Of a DNA stretch of 64,000 nt, positions 54,327-61,967 are shown piece by piece. Within the stretch, counting starts at the first letter, position 1. Each line of letters begins with the position of its first letter. The DNA lies in the NCBI GenBank assembly GCA_016744995.1, contig JADGDG010000020.1, forward strand, positions 1-64,000, in the 5' to 3' direction. The notes beneath the pieces are model-generated. The model had not been told where the DNA came from, ran no database searches, and worked only from the letters and a program-made list of their open reading frames with translations. Source of the DNA: Gammaproteobacteria bacterium. Its GTDB lineage: Bacteria; Pseudomonadota; Gammaproteobacteria; GRL18. A program made the position numbers and the translations under genes.

Positions 54327-54521
54327 CGTTTAATATCCACTGACATTGTCTCAAAATAAAGAAAATAACTAATAAATTCAAAAGTCTGTTAGCCAAAAAA
54401 ACTAATAAGATGCAGCAAAATTTTGTATGCTAGTTAATTAAGGAATAGACTACAATTAATATTAGGTCGTTTTTAGTATAAACTCAATTCTTATCTTATT
54501 GCTATGAGAGGATACCGTATT

Positions 54522-55379
54522 ATGAACACTGACTTTAACTATGAAGAAGCATTCAGCCGCAATATTGGCTGGGTAACAGAAGAGGAGCAGCAAATCCTTC
54601 GTTCAAAAAAAGTGGCCATTGCAGGTATGGGCGGTGTAGGTGGATTTCATTTATTGACCCTGGCCAGGCTGGGAATTAGTGCTTTTCACATAGCAGATAT
54701 GGACGAATTTGAGCAGGCCAATTTTAATCGACAGGTTGGTGCAACAATGAACACCATTGATCAGGCTAAAGTTGAAGTTCTGAGCGAAATGGCACTGGCA
54801 ATAAACCCGGAAATATCCATCAAAACTTTTGATGATGGCATTAATATCAAGAATATTGACAGTTTCCTGGACGGTGCTGACTTATACGTTGATGGCCTGG
54901 ATTTTTTTGTACTCGATATCAGGCGCAAGATTTTTGCCCGCTGTGCTGAGTTAAAAATTCCTATTATTACTGCTGCACCGATTGGTATGGGAACAGGATA
55001 CCTTATTTATATGCCCGGAAAGATGACTTTTGAGGAATATTTCCAATTTAAAGAGCTTGATGAGAAAAAAATGGCGGTTAACTTTTTAATCGGTCTGGTA
55101 CCCAAAGCCTTCCATCGGCACTATTTAGTTGACCCCAGCCGTATGGATCTAAAAAATAAGCGTGGTCCATCAACCGTTATGGGGTGTTTATTATGCACTG
55201 GTGTTGTTGGTACTGAATCTCTGAAAATATTGCTTAAACGCGGCTCTGTTTATGCCCTGCCCTGGTATCACCATTATGATGCTTATTGTGGTAAATGGAA
55301 GCGAGGGTGGATGCCCTGGGGGAATAAAAACCCGATTCAACGCTTAAAATGTTATGCCGCATATAAAATATTTACATAA
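54522..55379 (+). CDS. ThiF/MoeB-type adenylyltransferase (E1-like)
   Basis: A 285-residue E1-like protein. VAIAGMGGVGGFHLLTLARL (about 31-50) is the ATP-binding loop, HIADMDEFEQANFNRQVGA contains the conserved Asp and the Arg that contact ATP, and DLYVDGLDFFVLDIRRKIF follows. The CxxC zinc pairs of MoeB are not seen; MGCLLCTGVVG keeps two Cys that might be catalytic. I choose the ATG at 54522, which has AGAGG ten bases upstream, over the one at 54504. Family members adenylate a protein C-terminus or a small carboxylate. No ubiquitin-like partner is visible nearby. With the divergent nitroreductase gene it forms a split version of the MoeY-type fusion. Confidence 0.85.
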   Translation: MNTDFNYEEAFSRNIGWVTEEEQQILRSKKVAIAGMGGVGGFHLLTLARLGISAFHIADMDEFEQANFNRQVGATMNTIDQAKVEVLSEMALAINPEISIKTFDDGINIKNIDSFLDGADLYVDGLDFFVLDIRRKIFARCAELKIPIITAAPIGMGTGYLIYMPGKMTFEEYFQFKELDEKKMAVNFLIGLVPKAFHRHYLVDPSRMDLKNKRGPSTVMGCLLCTGVVGTESLKILLKRGSVYALPWYHHYDAYCGKWKRGWMPWGNKNPIQRLKCYAAYKIFT

Positions 55380-55558
55380 AAATTGCTATTCCAAACGCCG
55401 TCCTTCACAGGCTGTTCACATTTTTTACACTTTTTGTTTCTGACGAAAGAAGAAGTGTCCATTTATTTTACAAAATGCAAAAAAGCTATCTCTAAGCACA
55501 GCGATAAAAACACAATATTTAATTACCTATCAAACGCTTAGATGTTAATTAAAAAATC

Positions 55559-55574
55559 TGGCACGAGTTCTGCA
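55559..55574 (+). promoter_or_regulatory. Sigma-54 promoter of the PEP-CTERM gene
   Basis: TGGCAC (55559-55564), five bases, then CTGCA (55570-55574). This differs from the consensus TGGCAC-N5-TTGCA by one base and has exact spacing between GG and GC. It lies about 57 bases before the ATG. PrsR, encoded in the same window, is the expected activator; a PrsR-binding site should lie in the 180 bases upstream, but I cannot define it. Confidence 0.75.
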
Positions 55575-55630
55575 TTATTATTAAGCAAGTACAAATTAAT
55601 AATACATTTTAATTGTTTTGGAGAAAAAGA

Positions 55631-56353
55631 ATGAAATTCACTAATTTATTAGCTGGTGCAGCGTTAATGTTCGCATCCACAGCCGTAATTGCATCACCTA
55701 TGAATATTGGTGGCGTAGTATGGGATCCTGATACAGAAACAAATTTACCATCTATTAAAGATTTTGCTATGCACGGTAGCATTTTTGAAACAGCCCTTGA
55801 AGGCTTCACTCCTGGACAAATCATCACAGGCCAAGGTAAAGCAGAAAGAATTAACTTTTCTACTAACAATGAAAGCAGCTTCTGCCCAGGGTGTGAATTA
55901 ACATTTACTTTCAGCATGGAACTTGTTAATGCATCATTAACAGATTTTGCATTTAAAGATTTAGCTCTTAATTTCTATATTGATACCAGCCCTGATTTCA
56001 CTGGTAGTGATGATGGCACTTCTGACGATGGTGTATTATGGCTGAGCCTTGCTCTGAATCCTGCTAACTTCCTTACAGGTGGTGGTACAAACATTGGTAC
56101 CGGCAGTGACATAGGCACAGGCGGTGGTGTACTTGATGTTATCGGTGGATTAGCAATGGGACACTTTGATAGCAATGGTGAATTATTTGGTGGCGATATG
56201 GTCTTATCATCATCATTTCAACCATTACCAGGTACAAATCTGCTAAGTGGTACATTTGACCTGACTGGTAAGTCTATACCAGAGCCTGCGTCTCTCGCTT
56301 TATTAGGCTTAGGTCTTTTAGGTATGGCTGGAGCACGTCGTAGAAAAGCTTAA
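55631..56353 (+). CDS. PEP-CTERM sorting-domain surface protein
   Basis: A 240-residue exported protein and probable exosortase substrate. It has a Sec signal (about 1-21, ending VIASP). The C-terminus has all three parts of the sorting signal: IPEPASLALLG, a hydrophobic helix, and the basic end ARRRKA. The mature domain is acidic, rich in Gly, Asp, Ser and Thr, low in Lys, and has one Cys pair (FCPGCEL). The frame extends to 55613, but GGAGA at 55620-55624 supports the ATG at 55631. A sigma-54 promoter lies upstream and a strong terminator downstream, so it is a single-gene unit. Proteins like this help form floc or biofilm matrix in other bacteria. Confidence 0.95.
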   Translation: MKFTNLLAGAALMFASTAVIASPMNIGGVVWDPDTETNLPSIKDFAMHGSIFETALEGFTPGQIITGQGKAERINFSTNNESSFCPGCELTFTFSMELVNASLTDFAFKDLALNFYIDTSPDFTGSDDGTSDDGVLWLSLALNPANFLTGGGTNIGTGSDIGTGGGVLDVIGGLAMGHFDSNGELFGGDMVLSSSFQPLPGTNLLSGTFDLTGKSIPEPASLALLGLGLLGMAGARRRKA

Positions 56354-56370
56354 TTAAGCCTTTATATCTT

Positions 56371-56400
56371 AAAAAAAACCTCCTTTCAGGAGGTTTTTTT
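56371..56400 (+). terminator. Rho-independent terminator after the PEP-CTERM gene
   Basis: CCTCCT (56379-56384) and AGGAGG (56388-56393) pair around a TTC loop. An A-run before and a T-run after extend the stem and supply the U-tail. It starts 18 bases after the stop codon and isolates the PEP-CTERM gene from the acyltransferase gene. Confidence 0.9.
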
Positions 56401-56513
56401 GTTTCATCCCATTAAAAATATTGTCAATTATAGACATTTATTTTTCCCTAATAATAAGTTATCCTTAAATTACAGCATTTTAAACCTAAACCTTATCTGT
56501 CAGGAGTTTAGCT

Positions 56514-57278
56514 GTGGAATCAATTTATGAGCTCTTCGATGAATACTTTAAAATTATCCCTCCCATTGAGCAACAGACATTAGCCAGCCTGACCCGACAA
56601 TGCCAGACTCTTGTTACAGACTGCCAAAAAATACGCTACCAGGTTTATTGCCTGGAGCATAACTTTGAAAAGAAAGAAGAACACCCCGACGAGCTTGAAG
56701 GTGATGAATTTGACAAATTATCATTACATGCCTTGCTCCAACATAAACCCAGTAGTGATTATGCAGCAACGGTAAGACTTGTTACTTACCAGGCTCTTGG
56801 AAAGGATCACCTGTTTCCTATGGAACTTCACAGCAGTATTGATGAGAACGGGCAGGCTCTTATTAATTCCTTACCCCGGGAATCAATAGCAGAAGTTTCC
56901 CGATTTGCAGTATCAAAAACTTTTCGCCAGCGTCTCTCTGACTTGAACTATCACGGTATTAATGAATTTGGAGAAAAGAGAGAAATGGATTACAAGCGAA
57001 TAATTCCTCATATTACACTCGGTCTTTTTAAAGTTTTATTTCAAATGAGTAAAATAGCCAAAATACAATACTGGTATGCTGTTATGGAAGTAACTTTAAT
57101 CCGCTTATTAAAGCGTTTCGGGTTTAATTTTACACGAGTTGGTCCAGCCGTTGAATATCATGGCAAACGGATCCCCTGCTTGATTAATGTTTCTGATGCA
57201 CTGGATAATATAAAAAAAGTCCAACCTGAAATATGGGATTTTATTACTGACTTTGGGGAATTGAAACTCAGCTTATAA
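56514..57278 (+). CDS. PEP-CTERM/exosortase-associated acyltransferase (TIGR03694-like)
   Basis: A 254-residue GNAT-fold protein distantly related to autoinducer synthases and N-acyl amino acid synthases. CQKIRYQVYCLEHNFEKKEE (about 37-56) matches the conserved N-terminal block that holds the Arg and acidic residue of LuxI-like enzymes, followed by ATVRLV and RESIAEVSRFAVSKTFR. The start is a GTG at 56514 with AGGAG at 56502-56506. Family members occur with exosortase systems and probably join a fatty acyl group, from acyl carrier protein or CoA, to an amine. The product is unknown. It ends six bases before a convergent cyclic-nucleotide-binding gene, and its upstream neighbour is the PEP-CTERM gene. 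Confidence 0.9.
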   Translation: MESIYELFDEYFKIIPPIEQQTLASLTRQCQTLVTDCQKIRYQVYCLEHNFEKKEEHPDELEGDEFDKLSLHALLQHKPSSDYAATVRLVTYQALGKDHLFPMELHSSIDENGQALINSLPRESIAEVSRFAVSKTFRQRLSDLNYHGINEFGEKREMDYKRIIPHITLGLFKVLFQMSKIAKIQYWYAVMEVTLIRLLKRFGFNFTRVGPAVEYHGKRIPCLINVSDALDNIKKVQPEIWDFITDFGELKLSL

Positions 57279-57284
57279 AAATAC

Positions 57285-57758
57285 TTACAGCTCTTTATCT
57301 ATATCATGAACTTTTAGGCCCCAGGCAAATAACTCTTCAACACGATGATTCGCTTTTTTCAACCGCTCAATCAATGTAACAAATACTTCTTTTAAAAATA
57401 AATAACCTTTCTCTGGATTTTTATTTAAATACTGGCTGAGCTTTTCACCATTTATTTCAATAATAGTCCCCGAACTAACGCCTATAACCGATGCTGTACG
57501 CTTATCTTTCTGAAAGATACAGGTTTCACCAAAGGTATCTCCTTCTTTGAGTTCCCATATCCCTGGTTGAATATGGCGATGATTGTCTGTCTCAATACTG
57601 CCCACAACTCTAAGCACGCCACTTTCAACAAAAAAAAGAGAGAGCCCCTCTTCACCTTCACGGACAATAACATCATTTGCCTGAAATGAGTGTCGAACCC
57701 AGGCGCCAGTTTCTAAAAATAAGGGATCATCAAGAATTTCTATAATTGTATTATTCAC
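57285..57758 (-). CDS. Stand-alone cyclic-nucleotide-binding-domain protein
   Basis: A 157-residue protein made of one cNMP-binding beta-roll and a helical tail. GEEGLSLFFVESGVLRVVGS and LKEGDTFGETCIFQKDKRTA show the phosphate-binding cassette: Gly-Glu at 100-101 and the Arg-Thr pair are kept, so ligand binding is plausible. There is no DNA-binding domain and no membrane segment. The tail (about 120-150) is a long helix that may form dimers. It follows the acyltransferase-CRP fusion gene by about 45 bases on the same strand, so it is likely co-transcribed. It may be a regulatory subunit of a partner protein. Confidence 0.85.
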   Translation of the reverse strand: MNNTIIEILDDPLFLETGAWVRHSFQANDVIVREGEEGLSLFFVESGVLRVVGSIETDNHRHIQPGIWELKEGDTFGETCIFQKDKRTASVIGVSSGTIIEINGEKLSQYLNKNPEKGYLFLKEVFVTLIERLKKANHRVEELFAWGLKVHDIDKEL

Positions 57759-57803
57759 AACTACACCTCATCAGTGCTATTTTTAATAGAAAGTAAAAGC
57801 TGA

Positions 57804-59069
57804 TCATGGCTCATCAAATTCAAGCAGCCCAATGTCATTTGTTGTTGGAAGTACAAGAAAACGAACAATGCTTTTCGTGTATTCAAGATTGCCTTTTGCC
57901 TTTTCTATTTCTAATGCTTCAATTACTTCATCTTCTCTTACACAAGCTGATTTTGCAATTTGTTTTGGACCTACTTTAGCAATCCGAACATCAGGCTGTT
58001 TACTATCCGGCTCAGAGGCAACCCAAAGCCTGTTGAGAGCATACTTTACTCGAGCTTTTTGGGGTGAAAAAGTTCTTACCATGGTCATTGCATCCATTTC
58101 CCGTAGTCTTTTTGAAAAATGCTGTAGAAGCTCTCCCATCTGCTCAGGGTTTTTCTTAACCATAGTTAATAACTTCTCACGTTGAATAACAATTAATTCA
58201 ACATTTGTTATCGCAGTCGCTGTTGCAGAACGTGGTTCTGAATCAAAAACAGCCAGCTCTCCAAATAAATCACCCTTGGAAAGATTTGAGAGAACCATTT
58301 CATTTCCCGTGTGATCCTTTTGCGAAATAGAAATCCACCCATCATCAATAGCATAAGCATTTCCTCCAGGATCATTTTGTTTAAATAAAACTTCCCCCGT
58401 TGATAACAACAAACGTTCAAATCGTCCTGAAAAATTATCAAGCCAGAACGGATTGATACTTTGTTTGTCATCACCAAATGCCCATTTAAATACTTTATCA
58501 AAAGGTGCTAGCATGGGGATCATCATATCTTTCACTGCTTCATTCCATTCAGGCTTATCCATTTCTTCAAAACCTATTCGTCCATACAACGATTTTGAAC
58601 TTTCACTGACAGTTGCCAGTACATGAGTTGCTCCGAGACTATGCATAATACCAAAGGCTATTTTAAACAATGCATAAATAACGGTTCTACGATTTCTCCA
58701 TTTTTTACCAATAACCAGCATGCCGCCGCTAACAAATACTGGTGAAATAATAATATGCTCAGTTTTATTTACAAGGCTATCTGCAACATTCGAGCGAATT
58801 TTTGAAAAATCAAAGTACATATCAGAAGGAAGGCCAATTTCTGAATCTTTGTTGACGCGTAAACAGGCAATAGGAATGTTATTTTCATAAGCGATAATAT
58901 TGGCAACACCAGGAATGGAATCAAACTGATCAACAATTCTTTGTGATAACCTGGATTCTATGTCATTTGAAGAAAAACGCTGCTTTTCTCGAACATAGAC
59001 ATCGTAACGAAGCTTGAAAACATCATCAAGTTCCTTGGCTGTACGTGCAACTTTTATTACGACAGACAT
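57804..59069 (-). CDS. GNAT-like acyltransferase domain fused to a CRP-type regulator
   Basis: A 421-residue protein with two parts. Residues 1-185 look like a LuxI/N-acyl amino acid synthase-type GNAT domain: VFKLRYDVYVREKQRFSSND (about 17-36) parallels the RYQVYCLEH block of the acyltransferase encoded next door, and ATHVLATVSESSKSLYGRIG is a GNAT acyl-binding region. Residues 225-340 are a cNMP-binding domain with VLFKQNDPGGNAYAIDDGWI and GDLFGELAVFDSEPRSATA, an intact cassette. The last 80 residues (PKQIAKSACVREDEVIEALE) resemble a winged-helix end. Such a fusion could be an acyltransferase switched by cAMP or a cNMP sensor of acyl products. It lies just downstream of prsT on the same strand. 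Confidence 0.85.
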   Translation of the reverse strand: MSVVIKVARTAKELDDVFKLRYDVYVREKQRFSSNDIESRLSQRIVDQFDSIPGVANIIAYENNIPIACLRVNKDSEIGLPSDMYFDFSKIRSNVADSLVNKTEHIIISPVFVSGGMLVIGKKWRNRRTVIYALFKIAFGIMHSLGATHVLATVSESSKSLYGRIGFEEMDKPEWNEAVKDMMIPMLAPFDKVFKWAFGDDKQSINPFWLDNFSGRFERLLLSTGEVLFKQNDPGGNAYAIDDGWISISQKDHTGNEMVLSNLSKGDLFGELAVFDSEPRSATATAITNVELIVIQREKLLTMVKKNPEQMGELLQHFSKRLREMDAMTMVRTFSPQKARVKYALNRLWVASEPDSKQPDVRIAKVGPKQIAKSACVREDEVIEALEIEKAKGNLEYTKSIVRFLVLPTTNDIGLLEFDEP

Positions 59070-59106
59070 TGAAAACCTTACCTCTGATCATTAAACTGAG
59101 ATAGAA

Positions 59107-61890
59107 TTATAGTTTATTATAAAGTGCTTGAGCTTTTCCTTTTTCAGCAAAATTTACATTTTCTAATAAAATAGACTCCAGTAATTTTTTTGCTTTTTCC
59201 TTATTCCCTTTTAAAGAGTACCCTTCAGCCAAATGAAAAATAATATCATAGGATTCAGGTGAGCTTGCCACTGCATTTTCTAATAACCGAAGCCCCATAT
59301 CTATATCACCCATTTTTATTTGTATATAGCCATAGGTATCAATAATAGGAATTGATTTTGGAGACTGCTCATAGGCTTTTTTAGCTAATTCAAGGGCTGA
59401 TGGATCCCCTCTTTGCAGATAAATTCCAGCAAGATTATTTAGAGCAAGAATATTGTCTTCTTGTATTTGAAGCATTTTCTGATAATATTCAACTGCTTTT
59501 TCAAGGTGTTTTTGCTGCTGATAAATATTGGCCAGTTTAAAGTGTATACCTATATTCTTACTGTTTTTGTCTGACTCAGACAATAAAAATGCAAGTCCTT
59601 CTTCGCTTCTATTTTGAACCCTCATCAAATCAACAATATAAAAAAGAATTTTGTTATCAGCTTTAATTTTATATGAAGCCTGGTATGCCTTTAAAGCCGG
59701 CTCATATTGCTTTAAGCTTAAATAAATATCACCTTGAAGTTTCTGAGTTATGGCTTGTTCTGGAAATTTATCCGCTAATTGTGTTGCTCCTTGCAAAGCT
59801 TGCTCATACTTCTTCAACTCAATTAAATACAAAATTTTCATAGTGTATGATTTAATATTATCGGGCTCAAGCTCTGCAACTTCATCTAGCAGACGAATAA
59901 CATCCTCATCTTTGTCCTTCAGTTTACTTAGTAAATTTGCCAACAAGATCCGATGGTTCGTATCTGATGGCTTGGCTGCAATAATTTGTTCCAGACTTCT
60001 TTGTGCTTTTTCAAGTTGATTATTTGCTATTTGTGCTCCTGCAGAAAATGACATCGCACTAATATCCTCAGGGTATTGGCGATTTAGTTCTTTTGCCAAA
60101 ATCATTACTTTGTCAGGTTGATTTTGTTTAGCGTAGAGTTTACTAACCAATGTTGCCATTTTTACCTTAGATGAAACATCGCTTGCATTGCGAAAAGCAT
60201 CTAAAATATATTTCTCAAATTGTTTGAGATTGTTTTCTTTTTCAGCCAGACTTGCCAGTGCAATATAGGCTTTGATGTAATCTTTTTTAATTAATATTAT
60301 TTTTTCAAAGTATTTTTTTGCGTCCGAAACTTTGTTATTTTGGAGTGCAATCTCAGCTAATCCTGCATAAGCTGGTATATACTCGGCATCAATTGACAAT
60401 GCTTTATTATAACTTTCTGTTGCCTGCTGTGTTTTCCCTTGTAATTTTTTTAAAATTGCTCGAAGGTTATGAAGCCCTGTGTCACTGTCATCCTTCTGCA
60501 ACATCAAGTTCAATTTTGTTTCAGCTTTTTCTAATTTTTTTTGCTGAATATAGGTCACGATTAATAGATATTTATACTGCCTGGTAGCTGACTCTGAACT
60601 GGCAATATTTTCAAGATTAACAATTGCCTGATTGGTATTCCCAGTTCGTAGTTGTCCAACAACGAGCCTCTTCTTTATTTCCTTGTTTTCAGGATCTAAT
60701 GCTTGAGCTTTTTTAAGGATCTGCATGCCCTGTTTTAACTCACCACTAAGCAAATATGCACTGCCCAATGTCAATAACAGACTCACATTCGAATTTACTA
60801 CATCATCATCCAAGCCTTGTATTATTAACAAGGCTAACTCTGGTTTTCTCTGTGAAATATATACATTAGCCAAAATATTTTGAACACTCACATTCTCGGG
60901 ATGCAATGATAAATATTGAGTCAGGTATTTATCAGCCTGATTAAAATTTTGCAATCCAAAATTTGAAAGCCCTAGAATTAGTATTGATGGTGCATGTGTT
61001 TGTTTTACATTAAATATTTTTTGCGACGCTTGCTGGGCTGATTTAAAATCTTTTTGCAGAAGGCTGGTCTGTGCAAATAAATAATTAATCTGCAAGTTAC
61101 CTGGAAAAAGTTTAAGAGCCGTTACAATATCATCATCTGCATTTTCAAATTCTCCCAATGCTATATAAGTCTGAATACGTTCTGCATATAATTGAGTATT
61201 GTTTTTAGCTTTTTCAATTAAGCGATTATATATTTCAAGTGCTTTAGCATGCTCTTTTTGTACATTGAAGAGCTTTGCTCTCAGTTGCATGGCCTCAATA
61301 TTACCATTGTCAACTAATAAGGATTTTTTAATCAATTGAGCGGCTAAATCATATTTTTTTTCAAATAGAGCAATTTTCACAAGGCCGTTAAATGCCAGGT
61401 TATTTTTCTTTTTTTGATTGGAGTTGTTAAATTTTATTTTTGCATCAGCCAATTGCTTTTCATCCAGATAAGTATACCCCAGATAAGCCATGCGTTGACT
61501 CTCATTCTGAACATCACTATAACGTTTACTCAATACTGACCTAAGCTTTTTAAAATTTCTTTTTAATAATAATATTTCTGCATAAGCTAAATTAATTCGT
61601 GCATTATCTGGTTCTATCTCAGAAGCTTTAGCCAATTCTTTCTCCGCTTGCAGATATTCACCAATTTTAAAATAAGTAGTACCCAGCAAAAATCGAGCAT
61701 TTGCATCCTTTGAATTTTGCTTAAGCTGATTTTTTAACTGAATAATTGCAGCCTGAGTCTCTCCTTTTGCCAAATACTGTTTTGCATCTTCTACATAATT
61801 TTCAGCCTGACTGATTGACGTAATAAGCAAAGACAGAGTACAAATACTCATTATAAAAAGCTGACTTATTTTTTTTCTTGTTACTTTCAT
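59107..61890 (-). CDS. prsT: PEP-CTERM-system TPR-repeat protein PrsT
   Basis: A 927-residue exported protein with a signal peptide (about 1-29, ending SQAEN) and at least twenty tetratricopeptide repeats. Typical units are AAIIQLKNQLKQNSKDANAR, AEKELAKASEIEPDNARINL and AVEYYQKMLQIQEDNILALN. Length and start (YVEDAKQYLAKGETQAAII) match PrsT, the TPR protein encoded with PrsK and PrsR in exosortase genomes. No lipobox Cys is visible in the signal peptide, so unlike some relatives it may be a soluble periplasmic protein. It probably binds proteins during assembly or secretion of the surface matrix. It follows prsR by 77 bases. Confidence 0.93.
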   Translation of the reverse strand: MKVTRKKISQLFIMSICTLSLLITSISQAENYVEDAKQYLAKGETQAAIIQLKNQLKQNSKDANARFLLGTTYFKIGEYLQAEKELAKASEIEPDNARINLAYAEILLLKRNFKKLRSVLSKRYSDVQNESQRMAYLGYTYLDEKQLADAKIKFNNSNQKKKNNLAFNGLVKIALFEKKYDLAAQLIKKSLLVDNGNIEAMQLRAKLFNVQKEHAKALEIYNRLIEKAKNNTQLYAERIQTYIALGEFENADDDIVTALKLFPGNLQINYLFAQTSLLQKDFKSAQQASQKIFNVKQTHAPSILILGLSNFGLQNFNQADKYLTQYLSLHPENVSVQNILANVYISQRKPELALLIIQGLDDDVVNSNVSLLLTLGSAYLLSGELKQGMQILKKAQALDPENKEIKKRLVVGQLRTGNTNQAIVNLENIASSESATRQYKYLLIVTYIQQKKLEKAETKLNLMLQKDDSDTGLHNLRAILKKLQGKTQQATESYNKALSIDAEYIPAYAGLAEIALQNNKVSDAKKYFEKIILIKKDYIKAYIALASLAEKENNLKQFEKYILDAFRNASDVSSKVKMATLVSKLYAKQNQPDKVMILAKELNRQYPEDISAMSFSAGAQIANNQLEKAQRSLEQIIAAKPSDTNHRILLANLLSKLKDKDEDVIRLLDEVAELEPDNIKSYTMKILYLIELKKYEQALQGATQLADKFPEQAITQKLQGDIYLSLKQYEPALKAYQASYKIKADNKILFYIVDLMRVQNRSEEGLAFLLSESDKNSKNIGIHFKLANIYQQQKHLEKAVEYYQKMLQIQEDNILALNNLAGIYLQRGDPSALELAKKAYEQSPKSIPIIDTYGYIQIKMGDIDMGLRLLENAVASSPESYDIIFHLAEGYSLKGNKEKAKKLLESILLENVNFAEKGKAQALYNKL

Positions 61891-61967
61891 TCTTTATCCT
61901 GATATCAATTAGAGTAGGGCCATAGTCATACAAAACCTGGATTCAAACAGATTTTTAATGAGATTTC

